NCBI GenBank assembly: GCA_004524595.1
Contig: SDOA01000049.1
Coordinates: forward strand, 1 to 29,513
DNA: 29,513 nt
Direction of reading: 5' to 3'
From: Candidatus Thorarchaeota archaeon
Lineage (GTDB): Archaea > Asgardarchaeota > Thorarchaeia > Thorarchaeales > Thorarchaeaceae
Part shown: positions 1 to 8,299 of the stretch, in pieces
Numbering within the stretch: the stretch's first letter is position 1
Layout: every line of letters begins with the position of its first letter
Position numbers and translations under genes: made by a program
Notes under the pieces: generated by a model
What the model was told of the DNA's origin: nothing
The model's input: only the letters and a program-made list of their open reading frames with translations
Databases searched by the model: none

Positions 1-24
1 ATCAAATTTGACCGGGATGTATTT

Positions 25-1224
25 ATGAAACGAGTTAAGGTAGTTACCATAGCATTTGCATTCATGATAGTACTGTTAGCAGCTTCAACTCAGCAAGTAG
101 CTGCAGCAAGCAGATCAGATTCTCTCAGGTCTTACATTAATAGTAGATATGATGTTCAAAGAGGAGGGTACAGTCCACCTTCCGATAGTGTTGTACGTAT
201 AGATACAACATACGGAGCAATCTTAGCTTTGAATGAATTAGGGTCTCTAGATAGTAGACCCCCGCCGGTCAATATAACAAAAGTATTGGATGCTCTTATT
301 GCTCGCCAATGGAAATCAAATCAATCTACTGATTTGGACCGCGCTCGATTTGGTGGTTTTAGTGAATATCTGCTTGGTCCAGTCACGATCAAAATGACAT
401 TCATGGGTATCATTCTCTTGAACATGCTGAAAGCCCAATCGGACTATCCAGGAATCAATGTCAAAGATATTGACACAGAAGCCATTATGGTATTCGTCAA
501 TAAAACTCAGACAAGTGATGGAGGATTCAGCAGTGTACCTCAATCAAACGCAGATATTATTTCAACATTCCAAGCACTATTCATCATTGACTATTTGGAT
601 GAATATGATCAAGATCTTAATCCATGGAACTGGCTTTGGAATGAAACAGCAACTCTGGAATGGATAAATAGCTGTAAGGAAGGAGATGCTTACAAATTAC
701 ATCCAAACTCCGATTTGCCATCAGTCACTGCAACTGCATCAGCCATAATGGCACTGGATTTGCTACCTAGTATAAGTACGGTTCCAGGACTTCAAACTGC
801 AACAGAATGGGTTCTAGCACGTCAAGTGGAATCATCTGATGATCCTGATTTCTTAGGTGGATTTGAAGAAGGAGTTGGAACAAACGATCCAAACTTTATT
901 AGTACCTATTACGCTCTCAAAGTTTTAGATCATACTGGAGGAATTGTTTCAGTTAATAGTAGTGCTGCTATTAACTTCATTCTTAATTGCCAAGTAGAAG
1001 GTGGTGCATGGGGATTCATCCCTGGGGCTAGTAGTGGTAATTTAGTCTATGCTGGTCAGGCATGTGAACTTCTGAACATGTTAGGAAACGCAGCTAGTAT
1101 TCTAAGTTCATCTGTCGATCCTTATGCGCCAGGAGGGATTGTTCTGGATTGGAGGATTTTTGTAATAATCGGTGTTCTTGTAGTAGCTCTTGTAGTGGCA
1201 GTTATAGCGGTAAGAATGGATTGA
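25..1224 (+). CDS. Membrane-anchored extracellular prenyltransferase/squalene-cyclase-repeat-like protein
   Basis: 399 residues. The N-terminus has a basic start and a hydrophobic stretch (about residues 8-28, ending in Ala-rich AAAS), which reads as a signal peptide. The C-terminus has a single membrane segment (about 374-396) ending in a short basic tail. The segment between holds repeats of the kind seen in alpha/alpha-barrel prenyltransferase and terpene-cyclase folds: DGGFSSVPQ, a GGFEEG...STYYALKVLD block and GGAWGFIPG. The protein is therefore probably an outward-facing barrel held by one C-terminal anchor. I see no DxDD cyclase motif or clear zinc site, so an enzymatic role is not supported. 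Ligand or protein binding at the cell surface is equally possible. The ATG at 25 immediately precedes the signal peptide. Fold assignment moderately sure, function unknown. Confidence 0.6.
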   Translation: MKRVKVVTIAFAFMIVLLAASTQQVAAASRSDSLRSYINSRYDVQRGGYSPPSDSVVRIDTTYGAILALNELGSLDSRPPPVNITKVLDALIARQWKSNQSTDLDRARFGGFSEYLLGPVTIKMTFMGIILLNMLKAQSDYPGINVKDIDTEAIMVFVNKTQTSDGGFSSVPQSNADIISTFQALFIIDYLDEYDQDLNPWNWLWNETATLEWINSCKEGDAYKLHPNSDLPSVTATASAIMALDLLPSISTVPGLQTATEWVLARQVESSDDPDFLGGFEEGVGTNDPNFISTYYALKVLDHTGGIVSVNSSAAINFILNCQVEGGAWGFIPGASSGNLVYAGQACELLNMLGNAASILSSSVDPYAPGGIVLDWRIFVIIGVLVVALVVAVIAVRMD

Positions 1225-1300
1225 TAGAGACAAAACTTTATCACTCCTCAACAGTTACATAATCAACAAGGTCACTCAAGACCATCGTCAGGTGTATTTC

Positions 1301-2881
1301 ATGGCATATTCAACGACCGAGGAAGAATCAATTCCTAGATACCAAAGAGGGTATGAATGGTTCTCCCATCTTGCAAAAACAAAGCTTACACGGAAACCAT
1401 GGAAACGGTTGGGATTGTTTTCGTTTTATGACGCGCCTTACGCAGAGAGTGAATTAATCTATCTCTCTCCAAAACAGGTAATGCTGACAATGGCTAAAAT
1501 TGCCAAGAATAAAGAAACAAGCTTGATATTAGTCGTAGATGCTATGGAAAAGGAGGAAATGGGACTCAGCACAAAATCAGGTTTTGACCAATTCATGAAG
1601 ATTTTCGATGGACTTTTTCCTGATTCTTCCAAGTTCTATTTTGGTGCAAAGGATTCAGAGAGACAGTGGCTTCATGATTATCAATCAGTTAAGATCCCTC
1701 TGATTTGGATGATGAAACGACCAAACATCTTTGCAGAAGTACTCTCAGATGCATCCCCAGTGGGAGAAAATATTGGACCTGCTGATGCATCATTTGAAGA
1801 CTATCCTGGGATGATTGAAGTTCTTGTGGAAAAATTAGGTCCACCATCATTGACTGAAGAGGTTATGGGAAAAATACGCAGTGCAGAAGCAAGTGAATAT
1901 GCCGGAGAAGCAGTAGGCTTGATGACTGTCTTCATCAGTCCAACGACCGCAGTAAGTCGTGGAGTCAAATATCTTGGTAAGTTCATGGGCCTCGTAAAAG
2001 ACCGCAGAAAACAGGAGATGAAGGAAGTCTATCAAGAATGGACTGATAGAGTAACTAAAGGATACTCGAAAGAGAATCTACAGAAATTTTTTGATGATTC
2101 TGCGGATTATCAATCGGGAATAATTGAGGCCGCCAGTTCATTCAAGACCATTCTTCTAGTGACCGAAACACGAGGAACATTATATGATCTCTTTCTTCCA
2201 CTAATTCTACAGTATCTTGTTGAGGAGATTGGATTCATACCACCACATAGGCGACCGAGGACTATTGAAGATAAGAAAAAACAGGACAAATCCAAAGAAG
2301 AATACTACGATGATGAGATGAATTATGAGTCGATTGAGGATATCAATGAGGAAGAACTCCCACCAGTAACAGACAAATTGATACAGTCAATGATTGATAA
2401 AGAAGAGAAAGTACAGTCAGTAGCTGTTGACATATCTGAGGATGAATATGAAGGAAAGCCAGAAACAATCCTATTCCTAGATGCTGCTACACATCTTTCA
2501 AAGTTCAATCGCTCTTTCAAATTCGCATTAAATCTACCAGAGAAATTTCCAAATATGTCAGTGGCTGCTTCTTTTTTCACTGATAGAGAAAAAATTGGTC
2601 CTGCTCTTCAAGATGGCGTCTTGGAATATATGAAGGAACGCGCATTGATATTTGATCTACACCCAGCTCTATTTGACCAAACTACTGCAAGAATGCCAAT
2701 TTCAAGAAAGGCATGGTTGAATGGTCAACTTCAAGAGATGGAAAGAATCAGGTCTGAGGGAGAAGTGGCATTCCTTGAATATACTAGTAGTCAAGATAGA
2801 TGCTGGGCACTCCATGTTGTGGAAAAACCAGAAAGTGAGGCGCTTGCCAAAATTCGCAGGTGGTTTAGTGGAAAAACATAG
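1301..2881 (+). CDS. Uncharacterised cytoplasmic protein with acidic linker
   Basis: About 526 residues, not recognised. The reading frame is open from a GTG at 1292, but ATG 1301 is the better start because AGGTG (1290-1294) lies six bases before it. There is no signal peptide and no convincing membrane helix. The N-terminal half looks like a mixed alpha/beta domain (strand-like SLILVVDAMEK and KIPLIWMMKR). Around residues 325-360 comes a highly charged linker rich in K, E, D and Y. A second folded region follows, with strand-like ETILFLDAATHLS and MSVAASFFTD and a basic end, KIRRWFSGKT. No catalytic signature is visible. It lies between the surface repeat protein and the AbrB-like gene on the same strand, about 75 bases from each, so co-expression is possible but unproven. 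Confidence 0.7.
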   Translation: MAYSTTEEESIPRYQRGYEWFSHLAKTKLTRKPWKRLGLFSFYDAPYAESELIYLSPKQVMLTMAKIAKNKETSLILVVDAMEKEEMGLSTKSGFDQFMKIFDGLFPDSSKFYFGAKDSERQWLHDYQSVKIPLIWMMKRPNIFAEVLSDASPVGENIGPADASFEDYPGMIEVLVEKLGPPSLTEEVMGKIRSAEASEYAGEAVGLMTVFISPTTAVSRGVKYLGKFMGLVKDRRKQEMKEVYQEWTDRVTKGYSKENLQKFFDDSADYQSGIIEAASSFKTILLVTETRGTLYDLFLPLILQYLVEEIGFIPPHRRPRTIEDKKKQDKSKEEYYDDEMNYESIEDINEEELPPVTDKLIQSMIDKEEKVQSVAVDISEDEYEGKPETILFLDAATHLSKFNRSFKFALNLPEKFPNMSVAASFFTDREKIGPALQDGVLEYMKERALIFDLHPALFDQTTARMPISRKAWLNGQLQEMERIRSEGEVAFLEYTSSQDRCWALHVVEKPESEALAKIRRWFSGKT

Positions 2882-2954
2882 TCTTCTGCACCTCCCACAA
2901 GAGATATAATCTATACCGACATTGATGCTTTTGACTGTCCGGAGGCAAATGCAT

Positions 2955-3371
2955 TTGAGCAAGGGTGACATGACTCAAGCAAAGGTTCTAAAAATTGAGA
3001 AGGGTGACACAATCACTCTACCAGCAGAGTTCGTCGAAAAGATTGGCCATAAATATGGTCTTACAATTCTTGTGATAAAAGACGGCAATGTCAAGATGTA
3101 TCCAGTTGATAGCGAACGTGTTATGTATCTGAAGCTCGTTATCGATAAACTCAGTAAGAGTTTCTTAGAAGAACTTACAATGGTGTTCATGGAAGTTGGG
3201 CTTGAAGATATTCTCTTTACAAGTGGTATTTGTCAAGCAGCTGACCAATGTTTCTATGAATGCTACTTTACACCACAACAATTGACGGTCGAAGTTAGAG
3301 TATTAGAACAGAGACTGAACAAGATCACTGGTGTAAAACAGGTCATGCTTCAAGATGTACTTACAAATTAA
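2955..3371 (+). CDS. AbrB/SpoVT-like N-terminal domain protein with ACT-like C-terminal region
   Basis: About 138 residues. The first 45 residues (TQAKVLKIEKGDTITLP, then EKIGHKYG and LTILVIKDGNVKMYPV) match the swapped-hairpin AbrB/MazE pattern of small DNA-binding or antitoxin-like proteins. The remaining 90 residues read as beta-alpha-beta-beta-alpha-beta, with three cysteines (CQAADQCFYEC), and resemble a small ligand-binding ACT-type fold. This second assignment is weak. The frame is open from TTG 2922, but I prefer TTG 2955 because GGAGG (2941-2945) lies nine bases upstream. ATG 2970 is the next option and still keeps the AbrB domain. No toxin-like gene is adjacent, so a transcription-factor role responding to a small molecule is more likely than an antitoxin role. 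Confidence 0.65.
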   Translation: MSKGDMTQAKVLKIEKGDTITLPAEFVEKIGHKYGLTILVIKDGNVKMYPVDSERVMYLKLVIDKLSKSFLEELTMVFMEVGLEDILFTSGICQAADQCFYECYFTPQQLTVEVRVLEQRLNKITGVKQVMLQDVLTN

Positions 3372-3439
3372 ATTATGGCACAATTGCCGCTCTTCGGACG
3401 TCATAAGACTTGTGAACAATTAGAGGATTCTTGACCTAG

Positions 3440-4348
3440 ATGTCAGATAATCTACACCGACCAGCAGTACAACACAAGTTAAATCCTTCAGAGATTCTAG
3501 GCAAGTTGAATCATTATCTCCTTGATTCCTTTAAACAAATTAAAGATATCTCAAGGTGTGCAGTTCTATTTTCCGGAGGCGTTGATAGTTCTTTAGCAGC
3601 AGTGCTTACAAAAAAACAATGCGAAGAAACATTATTGATTACAGCTCGATGCGATAACTCGTATGATGCAAAAGCTTCAGTACGAGCTGCCAAAACTATG
3701 TCAATAGACATGATTGAAGTAAGGATTGATTCAGACTCACTCTGGCAAGCTCTTCCAGATGTAATAAGATCAATTGGACAGAGTAAAAGAATGGATGTAG
3801 AGATTGCAATTCCATTCTACTTTGCAGCTAGAGAGGCCAAAAAGAGAGAATTTAGCGTGATGGTGAGTGGACAGGGGCCGGATGAGCTTTTTGGCGGCTA
3901 TGCAAGATATGAAAAGATAATGATTGAGCAAGGTCCAGAAGAAGTTGAAGCAGCCCTATGGAGAGACGTTTCCGTCACAGATAAAGCTAATATTCAACGT
4001 GATGCTCGTGTACTATGTCATCATGGTCTTCAACCATTCTTCCCATATCTATATCCAGATTTTGTGAATCTTGCTCTCTCAATACCTGCTACATTGAACA
4101 TCGATCCTACTAAAAAACCTGCACGAAAATTAATGTTCAGACAATTAGCCATGAAGATGGGAGTTCCAAAAGAAATAGCAATGGAACAAAAACGTGCAAC
4201 ACAGTACAGCTCTGGAACTTCAAAGATGCTAATTGAATCCATGAGAGATAATTTTAGGAGTTTCAGAAATCTAAGTAAACGGGAAATCCAATCAGCCATG
4301 CAGGAATCTCTCGACCAGATCAACCACCAGCAATCAATGGAAGAATGA
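3440..4348 (+). CDS. Stand-alone asparagine synthetase (AsnB C-domain) type PP-loop ATPase
   Basis: 302 residues. The PP-loop SGGVDSS is at residues 45-51, and the downstream SGQGPDELFGGYARY block is diagnostic of the asparagine synthetase B synthetase domain, where ATP adenylates an acidic substrate before amide transfer. The N-terminal glutamine amidotransferase domain of AsnB, with its catalytic Cys1, is missing. The protein would therefore need free ammonia or a partner, or could act on another substrate. It is shorter than full AsnB (about 500-600 residues) and starts directly before the PP-loop domain, so this looks like a genuine architecture and not a truncation. The start is ATG 3440 with a weak AGAGGA motif about 12 bases upstream. 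Its 3' end overlaps the convergent SAMP-like gene. Exact substrate uncertain. Confidence 0.75.
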   Translation: MSDNLHRPAVQHKLNPSEILGKLNHYLLDSFKQIKDISRCAVLFSGGVDSSLAAVLTKKQCEETLLITARCDNSYDAKASVRAAKTMSIDMIEVRIDSDSLWQALPDVIRSIGQSKRMDVEIAIPFYFAAREAKKREFSVMVSGQGPDELFGGYARYEKIMIEQGPEEVEAALWRDVSVTDKANIQRDARVLCHHGLQPFFPYLYPDFVNLALSIPATLNIDPTKKPARKLMFRQLAMKMGVPKEIAMEQKRATQYSSGTSKMLIESMRDNFRSFRNLSKREIQSAMQESLDQINHQQSMEE

Positions 4349-4517
4349 TGACTCTATCATTTTCTTGAATTTGAAAATCCAGATCTACACGCTTTCCATC
4401 AACAAGAACAATATGATTGGTAGTAAAATTCAGTTCAACAAGTAGTTCTGCGGCTGTCTTCGATTCTCTAAGAGTTATTCTCTGGATCTGCCTTTCTTTC
4501 AATGTATCGGACATCAT
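4320..4517 (-). CDS. MoaD/ThiS/SAMP-like ubiquitin-fold protein ending in Gly-Gly
   Basis: 65 residues from ATG 4517 (MMSDTLKER), ending in LPLIAGG. Length, the beta-grasp pattern (IQRITLRESKTAAELL, then IVLVDGKRVDLDFQIQENDRVIIL) and the exposed C-terminal diglycine match the MoaD/ThiS/Urm1/SAMP superfamily. These proteins are activated at the Gly-Gly by an E1-like enzyme and serve as sulfur carriers or protein modifiers. The frame is open to GTG 4547, but a TATA-like box CCTATAAG (about 4547-4554) lies about 30 bases before ATG 4517, favouring a near-leaderless message from 4517 or 4514. The last 29 bases overlap the 3' end of the convergent PP-loop gene. Which role it has (molybdopterin, tRNA thiolation or protein tagging) cannot be told from this window. 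Confidence 0.75.
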   Translation of the reverse strand: MMSDTLKERQIQRITLRESKTAAELLVELNFTTNHIVLVDGKRVDLDFQIQENDRVIILPLIAGG

Positions 4518-4581
4518 TCTAGCCAACACATATGTTGAATTAGACACTTATAGGCTTAATTCAAGCAATATAGTTCGTCAT

Positions 4582-4755
4582 AGTTCTATCTAATTGTCAA
4601 CAAATATCGTTGCTAAGGCGTTAGTGATAAATAGTAGAACTCAAATGGAAGATTGTCGGCAATGTCCAAAGGAGATAGAAGACAATCGGTAAAAGTCGTT
4701 ACAAATTGATAGGTGACAACGCAATGTTCATAAGAGCGTTGGAGGCAGACACCTA
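4582..4755 (+). ncRNA. Candidate structured 5' leader (or small RNA) upstream of the HMG-CoA synthase operon
   Basis: The 4548-4814 gap can fold into consecutive helices. The first is AGTTCTA(t)CTA (4582-4592) with TAGTAGAACT (4632-4641). It encloses two small hairpins, CAAC/GTTG (4598-4601/4609-4612) and CTAA-ggcg-TTAG (4613-4624), giving a three-way junction. The second is GATTGTC (4651-4657) with GACAATC (4681-4687). The third is TAGGTG (4710-4715) with CACCTA (4750-4755), enclosing CAACGC/GCGTTG (4717-4722/4736-4741). A TATA-like stretch around 4547-4554 would place a + strand start near 4577. This is seen in the sequence by eye. A leader for the mevalonate genes is the simplest reading, but no known riboswitch class is recognised. 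Confidence 0.4.
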
Positions 4756-4814
4756 AAATAATGACGTAGCGCAATTCGACGTTCACCGATTTGTTTTATA
4801 TGGAGAGAATCGCT

Positions 4815-5858
4815 ATGGTTGGAATTGTAGGTTATGGAGTTTACGTCCCACGATACCGGATTAAAACATCAGACATCGCAGAACTATGGGGTGAAGATGG
4901 AGAAAAAATAGGTCCAGGTCTTGGTGTATTTGAAAAATCTGTTCCGGGACCAGATGAGGATGTAGCCACAATCTCAGTTGAAGCAGCACGAAATGCAATA
5001 AAGATGGCAGACATTGATCCTATTGATATTGAAGCTGTGTATATTGGATCAGAATCACATCCATATGCAGTAAAACCTACTGGAACAATAGTTGCCGAAG
5101 CAATAGGATGTTCACATAATATGACATGCGCAGATTTTGAATTCGCATGTAAAGCAGGAACTGCGGCAGTACAGGCGGCTATGGGACTTGTTACTTCAAA
5201 GATGATTAAAATTGGATTAGCTATTGGCGCCGACACTGCTCAGGGTAGACCTGGTGATGCACTCGAATATTCTGCTGCTGCAGGAGGTGCAGCATTCTTA
5301 ATTGGCACAAAGAACCTATTGGCTACTATCGAGGATACAGTTTCTTTTACTACTGACACTCCGGACTTCTGGCGGAGGGAAGGTGAAGATTTTCCAAGTC
5401 ATGGCGCGAGATTTACTGGTGAACCTGCTTATTTTCGACATGTTGGGGAAGGCGCAAATCTCTTGTTTAAAAAGACAAAGACGACAGTTGATGATTACGA
5501 TTATTTTGTCTTCCATATGCCTAATGGTAAGTTTCCAATAGCAATGGGTAAACAGATTGGTGTTCCAAAGGAGAAACTAGAAGATAGTCTTGTGGTTCGT
5601 CAAATAGGAAACACCTACTCTGGTTCAGCTATGATTGGCCTAGCAAGAGTCTTAGATATCGCTAAACCAGGATCAAGGATCTTTGTTGTTGCATATGGTT
5701 CTGGAGCAGGTAGTGATGCTTTCTCAATCACTGTAGAAGAAGCAATCGAAAATCGTCGTGGTGAAGTTCCTACAGTTGATGATTACATAGCACGAAAGAC
5801 ATACGTTAATTATGCAACCTATGCAAAGTATAGACGAAAGATCAAGGCACTAGGGTGA
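4815..5858 (+). CDS. Hydroxymethylglutaryl-CoA synthase, archaeal type
   Basis: 347 residues. It condenses acetyl-CoA with acetoacetyl-CoA to HMG-CoA, the second step of the mevalonate route to archaeal isoprenoid lipids. The sequence starts [16 protein letters not shown], and the nucleophile is Cys112 in [14 protein letters not shown], as expected of this thiolase-fold family. The length matches archaeal homologues (about 350). The frame is open from TTG 4791 with a further ATG at 4800, but ATG 4815 is the standard N-terminus and has GGAGAGA (4802-4808) six bases upstream. It is followed after 12 bases by the thiolase and then the DUF35 protein. In methanogens these three products form one complex that channels acetoacetyl-CoA, and the same order here suggests the same complex. 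Confidence 0.95.
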   Translation: MVGIVGYGVYVPRYRIKTSDIAELWGEDGEKIGPGLGVFEKSVPGPDEDVATISVEAARNAIKMADIDPIDIEAVYIGSESHPYAVKPTGTIVAEAIGCSHNMTCADFEFACKAGTAAVQAAMGLVTSKMIKIGLAIGADTAQGRPGDALEYSAAAGGAAFLIGTKNLLATIEDTVSFTTDTPDFWRREGEDFPSHGARFTGEPAYFRHVGEGANLLFKKTKTTVDDYDYFVFHMPNGKFPIAMGKQIGVPKEKLEDSLVVRQIGNTYSGSAMIGLARVLDIAKPGSRIFVVAYGSGAGSDAFSITVEEAIENRRGEVPTVDDYIARKTYVNYATYAKYRRKIKALG

Positions 5859-5870
5859 GGTGGTTATACA

Positions 5871-7031
5871 ATGAGTAACAGAGTAGCTATTATTGGCGTT
5901 GGAATGAGTAAATTCGGAGAGTTATGGGACAAGAATCTCAGAGACATTACTCTGGAAGCAGGAATGTATGCCATCTTCGATGCAGCAGTACCAGGTTCAG
6001 ATATCGACGGTATGGTCGTGGGGAACATGAGTGCTGGTCGATTCACGGGACAAGAACATCTAGGCGCTCTTGCAGTTGATATGGGTGGACTCGGCAATAT
6101 CCCAGCGTACAGTGTTGAAGCTGCTTGCGCAAGCGGTGGAGCCGCAATTCGTCAAGCATACATGGCAATCAAATCAGGCGAACATGATGTAATGCTAGTC
6201 CTCGGTAGTGAAAAGATGAGTGATGTGAATCAGACCGAAGCGATGAATACAATAAGCGTAGCGTCTGATTGGGAATGGGAGGGCATGTTTGGAGCCACAT
6301 TTCCAGCACTCTATGCATTTATGGCACGGAGACACATGTATGAATTTGGTACAACTGAGGAACATCTTGCTTTACCGACTGTTAAGAATCATAAGAACGC
6401 ATCCTACAATCCTTGGGCACAATTTCAGAGCCCCGTTCCAATTGAAGTTGTTATGAAATCAGGAATGCTTGCAGATCCACTACGAGTACTCCACTCTTCA
6501 CCTGTTACAGATGGAGCTGCGGGACTTGTAATGTGTAGAGAAGACATCGCAAAGAAGTATTCAGATACACCCGTTTATATCGAAGCTTCCGATCAGAGAA
6601 GTGATACACTAGCGTTGCATGACAGAAAATCAATCACTACAATGGGAGCAGTTGTTATCTCGACAAAATATGCGCTTAAAGAGGCAGGCATTGAACTCAA
6701 GGATATCGATGTATTGGAATTACATGATAGTTTCTCCATTGGAGAGATAATCCTGACTGAAGATGTTGGTATAGCTGAGAAAGGAAGGGGTGGAAAGGCT
6801 CTAGAGGAGGGGATTACAGAGATTGGTGGAAAATACCCTGTCAACACTTCTGGAGGTCTCAAAGCAAGAGGTCATCCAGTCGGGGCAACTGGAGTAGCAC
6901 AAATTGTTGAACTTGCTCTACAACTCAGAGGCGATGCAGAGAAGAGACAGGTTGATGGAGCAGAAAAAGCGCTAGCGGTGAATATAGGTGGCACTGGAGC
7001 CACTTCTATCGTTCATATTCTTGGGAGATGA
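5871..7031 (+). CDS. Acetyl-CoA C-acetyltransferase (archaeal thiolase of the HMG-CoA synthase complex)
   Basis: 386 residues. It makes acetoacetyl-CoA from two acetyl-CoA and passes it to the HMG-CoA synthase encoded just upstream. The acylated nucleophile is Cys86 in VEAACASGGAA. His285 in ELHDSFSI and His335 in KARGHPVGATG are the expected catalytic histidines. The C-terminus reads VNIGGTGATSIVH where bacterial biosynthetic thiolases carry a second catalytic Cys (CxG motif). This is typical of the SCP2/archaeal thiolase branch. ATG 5871 has GAGGTGG (5857-5863) about seven bases upstream. The gene sits in a tight operon (12 bases after HMG-CoA synthase, 6 before DUF35), so the three are almost certainly co-transcribed. 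Confidence 0.93.
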   Translation: MSNRVAIIGVGMSKFGELWDKNLRDITLEAGMYAIFDAAVPGSDIDGMVVGNMSAGRFTGQEHLGALAVDMGGLGNIPAYSVEAACASGGAAIRQAYMAIKSGEHDVMLVLGSEKMSDVNQTEAMNTISVASDWEWEGMFGATFPALYAFMARRHMYEFGTTEEHLALPTVKNHKNASYNPWAQFQSPVPIEVVMKSGMLADPLRVLHSSPVTDGAAGLVMCREDIAKKYSDTPVYIEASDQRSDTLALHDRKSITTMGAVVISTKYALKEAGIELKDIDVLELHDSFSIGEIILTEDVGIAEKGRGGKALEEGITEIGGKYPVNTSGGLKARGHPVGATGVAQIVELALQLRGDAEKRQVDGAEKALAVNIGGTGATSIVHILGR

Positions 7032-7037
7032 TTACAG

Positions 7038-7460
7038 ATGGCAGAACAAGGAGTTGCACAAGTCTGGCGAAGAATTCGATCTATGTACAATATTCAGGGT
7101 AACAAATGTGAAACATGTGGAACGCACTACTTTCCACCGAGACCTGTCTGTCCTGAGTGTCGAAGAAAAGGGAAATTGGAAACCTATCATTTTAAGGGAT
7201 TGGGAATAATCTACTCTTTCGCTATAGTCCGGCAAGCACCTGAAGACTTCAAAAGGCAGATGCCATACGTGGTTGCTCAAGTGGAACTTGATGAAGGTAC
7301 GAGACTTACCACTCAGATTGTCAATATTGATCCACAGGATGTCAAGATTGGTATGAGAGTTCGTGCATGTTTCCGTAAAATCAAAGAGTTTGGTCATGGT
7401 GGAATTATCGTCTATGGTTACAAGTTTGAACCAACAATGAAGATTACAGGTCACGATTAA
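7038..7460 (+). CDS. DUF35 zinc-ribbon/OB-fold scaffold protein of the thiolase-HMGCS complex
   Basis: 140 residues. The N-terminal helix (VWRRIRSMYNIQG) precedes a rubredoxin-like zinc ribbon with Cys24, Cys27, Cys38 and Cys41 (CETCGTHYFPPRPVCPEC). A C-terminal OB-fold follows (about 50-135), with the usual G-x-IYSFAIVRQAP and MPYVVAQVELDEG strands. In characterised archaea this family bridges the thiolase and HMG-CoA synthase and binds the shared CoA channel. It directly follows both partner genes with only six bases between it and the thiolase, matching that role. It ends against a T7 tract that may terminate the operon. Confidence 0.92.
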   Translation: MAEQGVAQVWRRIRSMYNIQGNKCETCGTHYFPPRPVCPECRRKGKLETYHFKGLGIIYSFAIVRQAPEDFKRQMPYVVAQVELDEGTRLTTQIVNIDPQDVKIGMRVRACFRKIKEFGHGGIIVYGYKFEPTMKITGHD

Positions 7461-7467
7461 TTTTTTT
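7461..7467 (+). terminator. T7 tract after the mevalonate operon
   Basis: Seven consecutive T immediately follow the DUF35 stop codon, and the convergent metallophosphoesterase gene ends at 7466. Oligo-T tracts are the usual intrinsic termination signal in archaea. No hairpin is visible. Confidence 0.5.
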
Positions 7468-8161
7468 AATCCCAGAGATTCAGTTCAGTGATGTGACCAA
7501 CAGCAGGTAGGGCTACGTTGTGAACTAACGTGGTCCCTATCATCGCACTGTGTTTTATAGAATTATGAACATGACCATGTATCACCAAATCTGGTTGTTG
7601 AGCTGCAACAAGATTGTAGAATTTTCGACTACCTAACCAAGAAAATGCCCTTTCAGCCTCACCTGTACAGGTCTCTAGACAAGGACTATAATGCATGAGA
7701 AGAATCCTACGGTCAACCTTCTTCTCAATTTTCTTAAGGAGAGAGGATGCTCTTTTCGCCCGTCGTTCAAATATACCCTTGATACTAGGAATATTTCTTC
7801 GTTGCCAGCTGGTAGCCTTATCTAAGGAACCTTGAGTTCCTACAACACCAATGGTATCATTTTTCACCTCAAAGATGAAGCTTCGTTCATCTAAGAAGAG
7901 CATGCGATCTCCCACTATTCCAAGTATCTCTTTCCTGACTTCATTATATTCTTCATTTCCAAAACAACCAATAATTGGAAAACCAGCTCCTAGAGTCTGT
8001 CCAATGAGGTCTAGAATCGTTTCATATTCTTCAGCTTTACCGCGATTTACCATATCACCAGCTAAGAAGAAAACATCAGGGGAACTTTGCTGAGCTAATG
8101 ATTGCTTGAATTCATTCAAGAATCGTGGACAATGCACATCTGCTACAGCCAATATCTTCAC
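7466..8161 (-). CDS. Calcineurin-like metallophosphoesterase
   Basis: 231 residues. Metal-binding motifs appear in family order: Asp8-x-His10 in ILAVADVHCP, Asp36 in FFLAGDMVN, Asn69 in CFGNEEY, a His in LLMHYSPC, and the closing HGHVH. The usual GNHE is GNEE, so the His that normally assists catalysis is Glu, a variation seen in some archaeal phosphoesterases. The substrate (phosphodiester, nucleotide or phosphoprotein) cannot be assigned. GTG 8161 begins KILAVADVH, the normal first strand, so the start is firm. It is convergent with DUF35 (5 bases apart) and divergent from the CoA biosynthesis gene, with 138 bases of regulatory sequence between. Confidence 0.85.
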   Translation of the reverse strand: MKILAVADVHCPRFLNEFKQSLAQQSSPDVFFLAGDMVNRGKAEEYETILDLIGQTLGAGFPIIGCFGNEEYNEVRKEILGIVGDRMLFLDERSFIFEVKNDTIGVVGTQGSLDKATSWQRRNIPSIKGIFERRAKRASSLLKKIEKKVDRRILLMHYSPCLETCTGEAERAFSWLGSRKFYNLVAAQQPDLVIHGHVHNSIKHSAMIGTTLVHNVALPAVGHITELNLWD

Positions 8162-8202
8162 GTTATACTACATCCCATGATATCTACATTGAAAGAAGAA
8201 AA

Positions 8203-8278
8203 CAAGGATATTAAGTGTTCTAAGAAACACATGCAGTTTATCCACTAACTTCAACACAGTAGCAAGGATATTAAGTGT
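8203..8278. repeat. 16-bp direct repeat in the phosphoesterase / CoA gene intergenic region
   Basis: CAAGGATATTAAGTGT occurs exactly at 8203-8218 and at 8263-8278, a 60-base period. The second copy, with its GATATTAAG core, is centred about 30 bases before the GTG start at 8300, where an archaeal TATA element would sit for a near-leaderless gene. The first copy has no obvious gene start 30 bases downstream. It may be a duplicated promoter element or regulator site. Confidence 0.5.
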
Positions 8279-8299
8279 GTCAGATTGTGAGTAATAATT

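Noticed and set aside
4841..5236. 131-codon minus-strand frame
   Set aside because: Lies wholly inside the HMG-CoA synthase gene, whose catalytic motifs fix the plus strand as coding.
7032..7454. 140-codon minus-strand frame opposite the DUF35 gene
   Set aside because: Mirror of the DUF35 frame; the conserved zinc ribbon and operon position show the plus strand is coding.
8203..8278. CRISPR-like repeat
   Set aside because: Only two 16-base copies with one spacer and no cas genes. Better explained as a promoter or operator duplication.
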